From NCBI RefSeq assembly GCF_000719115.1, contig NZ_JOEA01000010.1, positions 1 through 64,000 of the forward strand: a stretch of DNA of 64,000 nucleotides, given 5' to 3'. This stretch comes from Lentzea albidocapillata. Lineage in GTDB: Bacteria; Actinomycetota; Actinomycetes; Mycobacteriales; Pseudonocardiaceae. The notes below the pieces were generated by a model. The model saw nothing but the letters and a program-made list of their open reading frames with translations, did not search any database and was not told the origin of the DNA. Shown piece by piece: positions 29,177 to 37,776 of this stretch (the stretch's first letter is position 1; every line of letters begins with the position of its first letter). The position numbers and the translations under genes are program-made.

Positions 29177-29683
29177 GTGGAGTTCGACGTCCTGATCGAG
29201 ATCCCCAAGGGCGTGCGCAACAAGTACGAGGTGGACCACAAGAGTGGCCGCATCCGCCTCGACCGCACGTTGTTCACGTCGACGCAGTACCCCGCCGACT
29301 ACGGGTTCATCGAGAACACCCTGGGTGAGGACGGCGACCCGCTGGACGCCCTCGTCCTCGTCCAGGAACCGACGTTCCCCGGCTGCCTGATCGCCGCGCG
29401 CGCGATCGGCATGTTCCGCATGACGGACGAGAAGGGCGGCGACGACAAGGTTCTGTGCGTCCCGGCCTACGACCCTCGTCACGAGCACCTGCGGGACATC
29501 CATCACCTGGCGGAGTTCGACCGCCTGGAGATCCAGCACTTCTTCGAGGTCTACAAGGACCTGGAACCCGGCAAGAGCGTCGAGGGCGCGAGCTGGGTGG
29601 GCCGCACCGAGGCCGAGGCCGAGGTCAAGCGCTCCTACCAGCGTCTGAAGGACGCCGAGGCGCGCGGCGAAACGCTGCACTGA
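29177..29683 (+). CDS. ppa: Inorganic pyrophosphatase, soluble family I
   Basis: Hydrolyses PPi in the cytoplasm (168 aa). Start GTG 29177 gives [20 protein letters not shown], as in mycobacterial Ppa, with AGGA upstream. Metal- and substrate-binding motifs are [38 protein letters not shown] and a C-terminal [14 protein letters not shown] membrane H+-pyrophosphatase is also encoded at 48.9 kb, so the strain has both PPi-handling systems. Confidence 0.96.
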   Translation: MEFDVLIEIPKGVRNKYEVDHKSGRIRLDRTLFTSTQYPADYGFIENTLGEDGDPLDALVLVQEPTFPGCLIAARAIGMFRMTDEKGGDDKVLCVPAYDPRHEHLRDIHHLAEFDRLEIQHFFEVYKDLEPGKSVEGASWVGRTEAEAEVKRSYQRLKDAEARGETLH

Positions 29684-29691
29684 GCACGACG

Positions 29692-29727
29692 AAAAGAGGG
29701 GGCCGCTCGAAGCGACCCCCTCTTTTT
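29692..29727. terminator. Bidirectional terminator between ppa and MFS exporter
   Basis: AAAAGAGGGGG pairs with CCCCCTCTTTT, with an inner CGCT/AGCG stem and a T5 tract on the plus side. It sits between convergent genes. Confidence 0.9.
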
Positions 29728-29738
29728 CATGTCCTGGC

Positions 29739-31373
29739 CTAAACCGCGATCGCCTCCGCGTCCGCCACGCGCTCCAGGCCCGACCGGGTCGAGAGCGGCT
29801 TCTCGCGCAGGAACCACACGAGGACGAACGCCACGATCATCACGATGCCGCCGGTCAGGAAGACCGTGTCGATCGCGCTGGAGAAGCCGTCGAGGAACGG
29901 CTTGGCCAGCACCGGGTCGAGGCCGTTGAGGAACTCGGTGTTGTTGATGTCCACACCGGTCCCGCCCTGCAGCATCTTCGCGAACTCCGGGTTCTGCGCC
30001 AGGGCGGCCTTGAACGCGTCGGTCTGCAACGCGGACTGCAGCCCGGAAGCGATCTTGTCGCCGACCGTGGTGAACAGGATCGACAGGAACACCGCGGTAC
30101 CGACGGTGCCACCGATCTGGCGGAAGAACGTCGCCGAGGCGGTCGCCACGCCCATGTCACGCGGCTCGGCGTCGTTCTGGATCGCCAGCAGCAGCGTCTG
30201 CATGCACTGGCCGAGGCCCGCGCCCATGACGAACATGTAGACCATGACCAGCCAGCTCGGCGTGTCCGTGCCGATGGAGCTGAGCAGGAACAGCGCGATC
30301 GTCATCAGCCCGGCGCCGATGATCGGGAACATCCTGTAGCGCCCGGTCTTCGACGTGACCTTGCCCGCGATCGCGGTGGCCGACATGATGCCGAACGTCA
30401 TCGGCAGCAGCATCAGACCGGCCGTGGTGGGCGTGACGCCCTTGACGATCTGCAGGTACAGCGGGATGGAGACCATGCCGCCGAACATGCCGATGCCGAG
30501 CACGAAGTTGATCGCGTTGCCCAGCGAGAACGTGTGGTTGCGGAACATCCGCATCGGCAGCAGCGCCTCGTCGCCCATGCGGTTCTCGACCCACACGAAC
30601 GCCACCAGGCCGAGCGCGCCGATCACGTACATGGCGATCGACGTCACCGATGCCCAGCCCCACTCGCGGCCCTGTTCGGCCACGATCAGCAGCGGCACCA
30701 GGCCGACGGTCAGCGCGATGGCGCCACCGAAGTCGATGCGGTGGTTCACCCGCTGGTGCGGGATGTTCAGCACGCGGGCGACGACGAACAGCGCGAGCAG
30801 CGCGATCGGGACGTTCACGAGGAACACCCAGCGCCAGCCGGTGACACCGAGGAACGTGGGAAGACCGGCGAACACGCCGCCGATGACCGGCCCGAGCACG
30901 CTGGCCGAACCGAAGACCGCCATGAAGTAGGCGGAGTACTTGCTGCGCTCACGCGGCGAGATGATGTCGGCCATGATCGCGAACGCGAGCGACATCAGGC
31001 CGCCGGCGCCCAGACCCTGCACGGCGCGGAACGCGGCCAGCTCGTACATCGACGTCGCGATGCCCGCGAGCAGCGAGCCGATCAGGAACAGCGAGATCGC
31101 CGCGAGGTACATCGGCTTGCGCCCGTAGATGTCCGACAGCTTGCCGTACAACGGGGTCGTGATGGTCGCGGTGATCAGGTAGGCGGTGGTCGCCCACGCC
31201 TGCAGCGTCTGTCCGTGCAGCTGGTCCGCGATGGTCTTCATGGCGCTGGCGACGATCATCTGGTCCAGCGCCGCGAGGAACATGCCCAGCAGCAGCCCGG
31301 ACAGGATCGTCATGATCTGGCGATGCGTCAGGGAAACCCCTGGCGTGGGTGTCGCATCGGTTGTCGTTGACAT
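29739..31373 (-). CDS. DHA2 family MFS multidrug exporter (EmrB/QacA type)
   Basis: A 544-aa transporter with about 14 membrane helices. DHA2 motifs: MFLAALDQMIVASAM in helix 1, the motif A loop GKLSDIYGRKPMYL, and motif C GSASVLGPVIGGVFAG. A large external loop with FAKMLQGGTGVDINN precedes the last helix. Its start lies 2 bases after the marR stop, so it forms a two-gene operon with that regulator. Drug specificity cannot be read. Confidence 0.92.
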   Translation of the reverse strand: MSTTTDATPTPGVSLTHRQIMTILSGLLLGMFLAALDQMIVASAMKTIADQLHGQTLQAWATTAYLITATITTPLYGKLSDIYGRKPMYLAAISLFLIGSLLAGIATSMYELAAFRAVQGLGAGGLMSLAFAIMADIISPRERSKYSAYFMAVFGSASVLGPVIGGVFAGLPTFLGVTGWRWVFLVNVPIALLALFVVARVLNIPHQRVNHRIDFGGAIALTVGLVPLLIVAEQGREWGWASVTSIAMYVIGALGLVAFVWVENRMGDEALLPMRMFRNHTFSLGNAINFVLGIGMFGGMVSIPLYLQIVKGVTPTTAGLMLLPMTFGIMSATAIAGKVTSKTGRYRMFPIIGAGLMTIALFLLSSIGTDTPSWLVMVYMFVMGAGLGQCMQTLLLAIQNDAEPRDMGVATASATFFRQIGGTVGTAVFLSILFTTVGDKIASGLQSALQTDAFKAALAQNPEFAKMLQGGTGVDINNTEFLNGLDPVLAKPFLDGFSSAIDTVFLTGGIVMIVAFVLVWFLREKPLSTRSGLERVADAEAIAV

Positions 31374-31375
31374 TT

Positions 31376-31897
31376 CTAGTTTTCCCCTCCTGCGCGGGTC
31401 CCCATCCCGCGTGCGGTCAAAAGCACCGGAATCGTGCGCTCGTAGTCCTGGACGAAGCGTTCGAACAGGTCCGCGAAGCCCCTGAAGTCCTCGTCGACCC
31501 AGTCCGCGAACACCTGCTCGATCGCCTCGTTGCGCTGCCGGCGTCGGCTCAGAATCAGCTCACGGCCCGCTTCGGTGACCGCGAGAACGCTGGCCCGGCC
31601 GTCCGCCGGATCAGCACGCCTCTCCACGAGTCCGTCCTTCACGAGCCCGGCCACCTGCCGGCTGATCGTGGACGGATCGGAGAGCACCGCCTCCGCGAGC
31701 GCACTCGAGCGGCACTCCCCGAGGCCGGAGAGTGTCGCGAGAAGCACGAAGGCGGACTTGTCCATGCCCTGCTTGGCCATCTGATGACTGACCTGGGCGT
31801 GCATCTTGTTCAGCCGCACCATCGCCATGCCGACTCGGTCCGCGAGCTCGTGCTCGGGATCGACACCGGTGCCGAAGCACCTGCCCGGATCGACCAT
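31376..31897 (-). CDS. MarR family transcriptional regulator
   Basis: A 173-aa winged-helix regulator. DNA-binding core: RSSALAEAVLSDPSTISRQV (recognition helix) and wing VERRADPADGRASVLAVTEAG. ATG 31897 is chosen for the GAGGTG 6 bases upstream; longer starts would cover the operator. It likely represses itself and the downstream exporter; the inverted repeats at 31908-31945 are the candidate operator. Confidence 0.9.
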   Translation of the reverse strand: MVDPGRCFGTGVDPEHELADRVGMAMVRLNKMHAQVSHQMAKQGMDKSAFVLLATLSGLGECRSSALAEAVLSDPSTISRQVAGLVKDGLVERRADPADGRASVLAVTEAGRELILSRRRQRNEAIEQVFADWVDEDFRGFADLFERFVQDYERTIPVLLTARGMGTRAGGEN

Positions 31898-31907
31898 CTG
31901 ACACCTC

Positions 31908-31945
31908 GTTGCTTGTAGCATCCAACTAGTTGCTCGGTACAAGCA
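31908..31945. promoter_or_regulatory. Candidate MarR operator
   Basis: Outer inverted arms TGCTTGTA (31910-31917) and TACAAGCA (31938-31945) enclose a perfect palindrome CAACTAGTTG (31923-31932). The site begins 11 bases upstream of the marR start. MarR proteins bind such palindromes over their own promoter. Confidence 0.6.
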
Positions 31946-32071
31946 TCCATCCCGGTCCAGCGATTCGCAAGTGAGTTCCGAGTCTCACTCCACAGCGGAG
32001 TGGTACGGACGCGCCGAGTAGTGGTTACCGGCGGGTAGCAACTTGGGTTACTCGTCGGTAGCATCGCTCTC

Positions 32072-32524
32072 ATGAGCCAAGACGTGTCGTTCATCGCCGA
32101 TGCCATGAAGCAGGCGGTGCCCTACGTGAAGACCACGGGCATCGAGTTCGAGGAGGTCTCCGCCAGCCGCATCGTCGCGTCGCTGCCGGACACCCCGACG
32201 CTGCACAACCACATCGGCGGGCCGCACGCCGCCATGATGTTCGGCCTCGGCGAGTCCGCGTCCGGTGCCGTCGTGATGGCCGCGTTCGCCGCGCACCTCG
32301 GCAAGGCCACGCCGCTGGCCGTCCGCGCGGAGATCGCCTACAAGAAGATCGCGATGGGCCCGTTGCGCGCGGAAGCCGTGCTGGGACGCTCCGCGGACGA
32401 GGTGCTGGCCGAACTCGAGTCCGGCACGCGGCCCGAGTTCCCCGTCACGATCACGATCACCAACGCCGAGGGCGTGACCACCGGCGAGATGACCGTCGTC
32501 TGGACGCTCAAGCCCGTGCGCTGA
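32072..32524 (+). CDS. DUF4442 hotdog-fold protein (thioesterase-like)
   Basis: A 150-aa single-domain hotdog protein. It shows LHNHIGGPHAAMMFGLGES, where hotdog thioesterases carry the substrate-facing HxGG helix, and VRAEIAYKKIAMGPL. It may hydrolyse or bind an acyl-CoA; substrate unknown. Monocistronic and divergent from marR. Confidence 0.8.
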   Translation: MSQDVSFIADAMKQAVPYVKTTGIEFEEVSASRIVASLPDTPTLHNHIGGPHAAMMFGLGESASGAVVMAAFAAHLGKATPLAVRAEIAYKKIAMGPLRAEAVLGRSADEVLAELESGTRPEFPVTITITNAEGVTTGEMTVVWTLKPVR

Positions 32525-32624
32525 ACTGGGCATCTCCGTATTTCAGTTCGGAATCGCGGTGAACCGATCCGATCCAAATACGTAACCTTGGCCACACCGC
32601 TCCGGGCAGGCAGTATTCCGGGCT

Positions 32625-33341
32625 ATGTCGGGGTGGAGAAGTGTGGGCGGAGTCGTACTGGTCTTGCTCACCGCAGGATGTGCCGCGCAGGTGCAGTCGA
32701 GGCCCGTTGCCGTGGAGAAGCCGGCCGAGAACACCCCGGTGACGGCGTCGTCGTCCGCGGTGATCCCGCCCGCCCAGCTGGGCATCAGCGTGGCATCGAT
32801 CGTCGACGGCCGTTCCGTGATGCTCTCCGACGGGTCGAAAGCCGAGGTCAGCGGCCTCGCACAGCCGGGACCGTGCTGGGCTGAGGCCGCCGGCGACTTC
32901 GCCAAGGCGATGCTGCTGAACCAGCAGGTGCGCTACGACCGCGCGACCGGCGCGCTCAGCCTCACGGACGGCACCGACTACGCGTTGCTCGCGCTGGGCA
33001 ACGGCGCCGGGCGCACCGCGGGCGCGCCGACACCGGGCCAGAAGGAAGCCGAAGGGGCCGCGCAGCGCGTTCCGATGGGCCTCTGGGGAGCGCCGTGCGG
33101 CGGCAAGGACGCCCTGGAGACCTCCACTCCCCCGCCTCCGCCACCACCGCCGGCCCCGACCACGACGACGAAGCCGCCCGCGCCGCCCAAGCCGAAGCCC
33201 GTCTTCTACGCGAGCTGCGACGAGGCACGCCGGGCAGGCGCGGCACCGCTCTACTGGGGCCAGCCGGGCTACCGCATCGAACTCGACGGGAACCGCAACG
33301 GCGTCGCCTGCGAGTCCCGCTACAGCGGCGGGTATCGCTGA
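32625..33341 (+). CDS. Lipoprotein with C-terminal excalibur calcium-binding domain
   Basis: A 238-aa exported protein. The signal peptide ends in the lipobox LLTAGC, so it is membrane-anchored. A middle region resembling a degenerate thermonuclease OB-fold (SIVDGRSVMLSDG) is followed by a Pro/Thr linker. The C-terminal excalibur domain has DGNRNGVACE, a DxDxDGxxCE-like loop with the preceding cysteine in YASCDEARRAG. Role in wall or extracellular nucleic acid contact is inference. Confidence 0.82.
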   Translation: MSGWRSVGGVVLVLLTAGCAAQVQSRPVAVEKPAENTPVTASSSAVIPPAQLGISVASIVDGRSVMLSDGSKAEVSGLAQPGPCWAEAAGDFAKAMLLNQQVRYDRATGALSLTDGTDYALLALGNGAGRTAGAPTPGQKEAEGAAQRVPMGLWGAPCGGKDALETSTPPPPPPPPAPTTTTKPPAPPKPKPVFYASCDEARRAGAAPLYWGQPGYRIELDGNRNGVACESRYSGGYR

Positions 33342-33365
33342 CCGGCGGGCAATAACCTCAGCGGC

Positions 33366-34328
33366 ATGAAGCTGGACAGCGCTGCCGTCGACTACACGCC
33401 GGGCGAGGCCGGGGCCATCGCGAAGCGGGCGGAGGACCGGGGTTGCGACGGGTTCTGGCTCGCCGAGACCAGGCACGACCCGTTCCTCGCGCTGGCCGGC
33501 GCCGCCGCGGCGACCGAGCGGATCGAGCTCGGCACGGCGATCGCGGTGGCGTTCGCGCGCAACCCGATGACCGTCGCGACCACGGCCAATGACCTCCAGT
33601 TGCTCTCCGGGGGCCGGTTCAACCTCGGGCTGGGTTCGCAGGTCGAAGCCCACATCACCAAGCGCTTCGCCATGCCGTGGAGCAAGCCGGCCGCGCGCAT
33701 GCGCGAGTTCGTGCTGGCGATCCGCGCCATCTGGCACGCCTGGGAGACCGGCGAGCGGCTGGCGTTCCGCGGCGAGTTCTACAAGCACACGCTGATGACG
33801 CCGTTCTTCGATCCCGGCCCGAACCCGCACGGCACCGCACCGATCTACCTCGCGGGCGTCGGCGGACTGATGACCGAGGTGGCGGGCGAGGTCGCGGACG
33901 GCTTCCTGTGCCACAACTTCACGACCGAGCGGTACCTGCGCGAGGTCACGCTGCCCGCGCTCGAACGCGGCCGCGCGAAGGCCGGCAAGACGTTGGAGGG
34001 CTTCGAGATCAGCGGCCCGGTGTTCGCCGCGACGAACGACCAGGAGATCGCGGACGTCAAGCGGCAGATCGCTTTCTACGGGTCGACGCCCGCGTACCGG
34101 CCGGTGCTGGACCTGCACGGCTGGGGCGCGCTGCACGAGGAGCTGCACCGCATGTCACGGCGGCAGCAGTGGGCGGAGATGAGCGAGCTGATCACGGACG
34201 AGGTGCTGGCCGAGTTCTGCGTTCTCGGCACCCCGGAGACCGTCACGGCCGCCTTGCTGGACCGGTACGGCGACGTCGTCACCAGGGTTTCTCCGTCGAG
34301 CGCGGTGCTTCAGCGCCCGGAGAAGTGA
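33366..34328 (+). CDS. LLM class F420-dependent oxidoreductase
   Basis: A 320-aa luciferase-like TIM-barrel enzyme of the TIGR03617 type. Typical pieces: AEDRGCDGFWLAETRHDPF, IELGTAIAVAFARNPM, LSGGRFNLGLGSQV and PIYLAGVGGLMTEVAGEVADG. It should use F420, which Pseudonocardiales make. The substrate is unknown. Its 3' end overlaps a convergent 57-codon gene by 19 bases. Confidence 0.88.
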   Translation: MKLDSAAVDYTPGEAGAIAKRAEDRGCDGFWLAETRHDPFLALAGAAAATERIELGTAIAVAFARNPMTVATTANDLQLLSGGRFNLGLGSQVEAHITKRFAMPWSKPAARMREFVLAIRAIWHAWETGERLAFRGEFYKHTLMTPFFDPGPNPHGTAPIYLAGVGGLMTEVAGEVADGFLCHNFTTERYLREVTLPALERGRAKAGKTLEGFEISGPVFAATNDQEIADVKRQIAFYGSTPAYRPVLDLHGWGALHEELHRMSRRQQWAEMSELITDEVLAEFCVLGTPETVTAALLDRYGDVVTRVSPSSAVLQRPEK

Positions 34329-34483
34329 CTGAGCCCCTGACGTGCCAGCTCGGCGTGGAACGCGTCGAGCTCCGCGCGCACTCTCGAGACGCCCCTCTTG
34401 CGGATCCAGCGGCGTCTGCCGACGGTGGCCGCGGTCAGGGCGAAGGGCAGTGCCAGCAGGGTCAGGGCCAGCATCATGATCAT
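34310..34483 (-). CDS. Small membrane protein, 57 aa
   Basis: Short gene with a good Shine-Dalgarno (GAGGAG, 5 bases before ATG 34483). The product begins MIMMLALTLLALPFALTAAT, a single membrane helix. An RRRWIRKR basic patch and an amphipathic helix (RAELDAFHAELARQGL) follow. Topology: N-out or buried helix with a positively charged cytoplasmic tail. Unknown function; overlaps the 3' end of the convergent F420 gene. Confidence 0.65.
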   Translation of the reverse strand: MIMMLALTLLALPFALTAATVGRRRWIRKRGVSRVRAELDAFHAELARQGLSHFSGR

Positions 34484-34627
34484 GTCGTCTCCTCAAGGGT
34501 TGCGAACAAGCAACGACCAATCGAGACATCGCTTACGGTACCGGCTCGAACGCCACCCAGGTGGAGCAAAGCCACCGACAGCAACTCAGTTCTTGACTAA
34601 TTTTGTTTTCGGTGTGACGCTTGCGCC

Positions 34628-35224
34628 ATGTTCGAAGTGGCGGTGATCGAGGATCCTTCCGCGGCCGAGGTGTCGCTGGACCCGGTGCGGGCACGACTGC
34701 TCGCGGAGCTGGTGGAGCCCGGATCGGCGACGATGCTCGCCGCGAAGGTCGGGCTGCCCAGGCAGAAAGTGAACTACCACCTGCGCACGCTGGAGCAGCA
34801 CGGCCTGGTGGAGCTCGTCGAGGAACGGCGCAAGGGCAACGTGAACGAGCGCCTGATGCAGGCGACCGCCGCGTCCTACGTCATCTCCCCGACGGCGCTC
34901 GCGGCCGTGCAGCCGGACCCGGCGCGGGCACCCGATCGGCTTTCCGCCCGGTGGCTGCTGGCGGTCTCCGCCAGGCTGGTGCGAGACGTCGGCACGTTGC
35001 TCACGGGCGCGACCAAGGCGAAGAAACGACTCGCGACCTTCGCGCTGGACGGCGAGGTCAGGTTCGCCACGGCGGCGGACCGCGCGGCGTTCGCCGAGGA
35101 GCTCGCCGGGTTCATGACGCAGCTGGTCGCCAAGTACCACGACGAACAGGCCGAAGGAGGGCGTCCGCACCGAGTCGTCGTCGCCCTGCACCCCAGCGTG
35201 AACGCCAAGGAGGAAGAGTCGTGA
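34628..35224 (+). CDS. ArsR family winged-helix regulator
   Basis: A 198-aa regulator. The DNA-binding domain (about 15-85) shows LDPVRARLLAELVEPGSAT, LPRQKVNYHLRTLEQHGLV and the wing EERRKGNVNERLM. The C-terminal half is a longer effector or dimerisation region. Its last codon overlaps the start of the SRPBCC gene (GTGA), a pairing common for ArsR-AHSA1 operons. Confidence 0.88.
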   Translation: MFEVAVIEDPSAAEVSLDPVRARLLAELVEPGSATMLAAKVGLPRQKVNYHLRTLEQHGLVELVEERRKGNVNERLMQATAASYVISPTALAAVQPDPARAPDRLSARWLLAVSARLVRDVGTLLTGATKAKKRLATFALDGEVRFATAADRAAFAEELAGFMTQLVAKYHDEQAEGGRPHRVVVALHPSVNAKEEES

Positions 35225-35961
35225 CGCACGAGTTCGAGATCAGCAAGGAAGTCGAGGTCGACGGAACTCCCGAGCAGGTCTGGGACGCCATCGCGACCGG
35301 GCCGGGCATCGACTCGTGGTTCATGGGCCCGCACACCGTCGACGGGCGCCTGGGCGGTCGCATGTCGCTCGACCTGGGCTTCTTCCAGGAAGCCTCGACG
35401 ATCACCGCGTGGGAGCCCGGCAAGCGCCTCGCCTACGAGAGCGACAAGGGCGAGGACGGCACGTTCCACGCGATGGAGTACCTGATCGAGAGCAGGGAGC
35501 AGGGCTCGACCGTGCTCCGGTTCGTGCACAGCGGCATCCTCGCCGACGGCTGGGGCGACGAGTTCGTCGACCAGCAGTCGAAGGGCTGGGACATGTACCT
35601 GTTCACGATGGCGGAGTACGTGAAGCACTTCGCGGGCAAGCACGGCGTGTACGTGTTCGCCCAGTGGCCGCCGCAGCCAGAAGGGGCCGACAACTGGCCG
35701 GTGCTGCTCAACGCGCTCGGCATCCCCGAAGGCGCGCAGGTCGGCGACGAGGTCACCCTCGAACCGTTCGGCGTCACCGGCGTCGTCGACTACCTGGTCG
35801 AGCACGACGTGCACAACTTCCTGGGCGTGCGCGGCCCGGAGGGCATCTACCGGTTCCACGGCACCAACGCCGTCGGCCACCACCTGTTCGGTGACGCGAC
35901 CGGGCAGGCCGAGAAGTGGCAGGCGTTCCTGAATCAGACCGTCGGCGGGCAGACCTCGTAG
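35221..35961 (+). CDS. SRPBCC/AHSA1-like protein
   Basis: A 246-aa START-like fold protein. It begins VTHEFEISKEVEVDGTPEQV, the typical AHSA1 entry, followed by VWDAIATGPGIDSWF and RFVHSGILADGWGDEF. A second, less typical half (about 150-246) extends it beyond the single-domain length. GTG 35221 set by coupling to arsR. It overlaps the convergent GH114 gene by 28 bases. Ligand unknown. Confidence 0.82.
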   Translation: MTHEFEISKEVEVDGTPEQVWDAIATGPGIDSWFMGPHTVDGRLGGRMSLDLGFFQEASTITAWEPGKRLAYESDKGEDGTFHAMEYLIESREQGSTVLRFVHSGILADGWGDEFVDQQSKGWDMYLFTMAEYVKHFAGKHGVYVFAQWPPQPEGADNWPVLLNALGIPEGAQVGDEVTLEPFGVTGVVDYLVEHDVHNFLGVRGPEGIYRFHGTNAVGHHLFGDATGQAEKWQAFLNQTVGGQTS

Positions 35962-36752
35962 ACGTAGTCCGCGTGCCCGTACGGCACCACGTTCCGGTCG
36001 CGGCGGATCACCGAGACCCGTCCGCCGCGATCGGAGCAGGACTTCCGGAAACCCTCGTCGGTGTACTCGATCTGGAAGAAGTCGTTGCCGAACGCGTCGG
36101 CGTACGCGTTGCACTCGTCGCGAGCCTGGCAGTCCTCGGCGATGGCGAAGTCGAAGCCGATCTCCTTCTTGCCCGCGTCACCGAGTTCGGCGGTGTTCTT
36201 CTGCGCCACCGCAAGGCCCTGTTCGTGCGCGTACCTGACGAACGCCTTCATGAACTCCTTGGTGGCGTTGAGGTCGAACGCCCCCTCGGCCCTCGTGTAG
36301 GAGTCGAGGTTGTCCGGCTCGACGCCCTTGAAGAAGGCCGTCTTGCAGTCCTTGATCCACTTCTTCTGGATCTCGAGGATCCTGTTCCGCTTCTCCACGG
36401 TGGAGATGTCGAGGATGCCCTCGGCCCACTCCGGGTCGATCGCGACCTCACCGTCCGGCTTCTTCACCAGCAGGTCGGCGTGGTTCTTGCGCCACCAGTC
36501 GAGCCCGCCGTCCATCGTGCCCGGCTGCGTCTGCAACGCGTTGAGGTAGCAGATGTTGTAGCGCCGGCCGTCGATGATCTTGCTCCGGTCCCGCACGACG
36601 ATCTTGACCGGCACGTCCGGCTGGTAGGCGCCGCCGAGCTGGTAGTCGAGCTGCCCACCGGCCGGCGGCAACTCGCGCGGCGGCAGGTCCGGCTCGCCCG
36701 AACAGGAGGCGACCAGCAGGAGCAGGGCGGCCACCACCGCGGTGGTTCTCAT
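35934..36752 (-). CDS. Lipoprotein, GH114-like endo-alpha-1,4-polygalactosaminidase
   Basis: A 272-aa TIM-barrel glycosidase with signal peptide and lipobox LLVASC. Family pieces: LDYQLGGAYQPDVPVKIVV, YNICYLNALQTQPG, GILDISTVEKRNRILEIQ, GVEPDNLDSYTR (the acidic catalytic region) and AQKNTAELGD. By family it would cut galactosamine polymers outside the cell. ATG 36752 chosen to give a proper signal sequence. Confidence 0.85.
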   Translation of the reverse strand: MRTTAVVAALLLLVASCSGEPDLPPRELPPAGGQLDYQLGGAYQPDVPVKIVVRDRSKIIDGRRYNICYLNALQTQPGTMDGGLDWWRKNHADLLVKKPDGEVAIDPEWAEGILDISTVEKRNRILEIQKKWIKDCKTAFFKGVEPDNLDSYTRAEGAFDLNATKEFMKAFVRYAHEQGLAVAQKNTAELGDAGKKEIGFDFAIAEDCQARDECNAYADAFGNDFFQIEYTDEGFRKSCSDRGGRVSVIRRDRNVVPYGHADYVYEVCPPTV

Positions 36753-36885
36753 GCGCGGCAGTCTGTCACTCGCCGGGTTGCGCAGGCGTAACAGCACAGC
36801 ACTCCATTGCTTTTGAATGAGATCCAGCTTCCTGGTTACGCCGTTGGGCGGCCATCACGCCCTTCACGGCGGGTACGCCCTTCTC

Positions 36886-37542
36886 ATGCGGTGGCTGTTG
36901 CTGATCATCCTGCTGACCGGCTGTTCCGCGATACCCCTGTCGTCCTCCGCACCACAGGTGGACCGGGTACCGACCGGCACCCTCGACGCCGCCACCGCGC
37001 GCACGTCGCTCGCGGCCCTGCCCGTCGCCGCTCCGGGCCGGATGGACGGGTACGTGCGCGACTGCGCGGACGGCAAGGCGTGCGTGTTCGGCCAGCCGTG
37101 GTTCGACACCGACGGCGACGGCTGCGACCAGCGCAGCCAGGTCCTGGCCCGCGACCTGACCGGCGTCGAGCGCAAGCCGGGCCGCTGCGGCGTCCAGGCG
37201 GGCACGCTCGACGACCCCTACACGGGCTCGCGCGTCACCGGCGTCTCGAAGATCCAGATCGACCACGTGGTGCCGTTGGCGGAGATGTGGCGCAGCGGCG
37301 CTTCGGCGTGGGCGCCCGAACAGCGCCTGGCCGCGGCCAACGACCTGCGCAACCTCGTGGCGGTTTCCAGCAAGGTGAACCGGTCGAAGAGCGACAAGAC
37401 GCCCGACGAGTGGATGCCACCCAATGCCGGGTACGCGTGTTCGTATGGGCGGATCTACGTGACGGTGAAAGCCGCTTATGGGCTGTCGGTGGCTCCGGCG
37501 GAACGTTCGGCGCTGGAGAACGCGCTCACGGCGTGCGGTTAG
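36886..37542 (+). CDS. Exported HNH/GmrSD-type nuclease lipoprotein
   Basis: A 218-aa protein with lipobox LLTGCS, then an HNH domain. Key residues: DTDGDGCDQRSQVL, the IQIDHVVPLAEMW motif (catalytic His), and NDLRNLVAVSSKVNRSKSD, DEWMPP. Common in actinobacteria as a secreted nuclease; role unknown. ATG 36886 chosen for the signal peptide. Followed by a terminator. Confidence 0.88.
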   Translation: MRWLLLIILLTGCSAIPLSSSAPQVDRVPTGTLDAATARTSLAALPVAAPGRMDGYVRDCADGKACVFGQPWFDTDGDGCDQRSQVLARDLTGVERKPGRCGVQAGTLDDPYTGSRVTGVSKIQIDHVVPLAEMWRSGASAWAPEQRLAAANDLRNLVAVSSKVNRSKSDKTPDEWMPPNAGYACSYGRIYVTVKAAYGLSVAPAERSALENALTACG

Positions 37543-37551
37543 CGAAAGGCA

Positions 37552-37584
37552 GAAGGGCCAGGTCAGCGAATGACCTGGCCCTTC
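37552..37584 (+). terminator. Hairpin terminator after HNH gene
   Basis: GAAGGGCCAGGTCA and its exact complement TGACCTGGCCCTTC, 14 bp, loop GCGAA. Ten bases past the HNH stop and just before the 3' end of the convergent tRNA gene, so it may also serve the tRNA. Confidence 0.8.
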
Positions 37585-37594
37585 CGTCTCACCG

Positions 37595-37668
37595 AGCCGC
37601 CTATCGGAATCGAACCGATGACCTGCTCATTACGAGTGAGCTGCTCTGGCCGACTGAGCTAAGGCGGC
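37595..37668 (-). tRNA. tRNA-Thr (anticodon CGT)
   Basis: On the minus strand the 74 bases begin GCCGCCTTAGCTCAG and end with the T-arm GGTTCGATTCC and acceptor AGGCGGC. The 7-bp acceptor, D, anticodon and T stems all form. The anticodon loop CTCGTAA gives CGT, reading ACG threonine codons. Discriminator is T; CCA is not encoded. Confidence 0.96.
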
Positions 37669-37776
37669 GAGACGCGATAACTATAACCGACCCGCAGCCG
37701 CGTTACTCACAGGGGTCGGCATCGTTGTACGGACCGTGACCGACGTCACCGCCTCCTAACCGCCGAGGAGAGGTTC

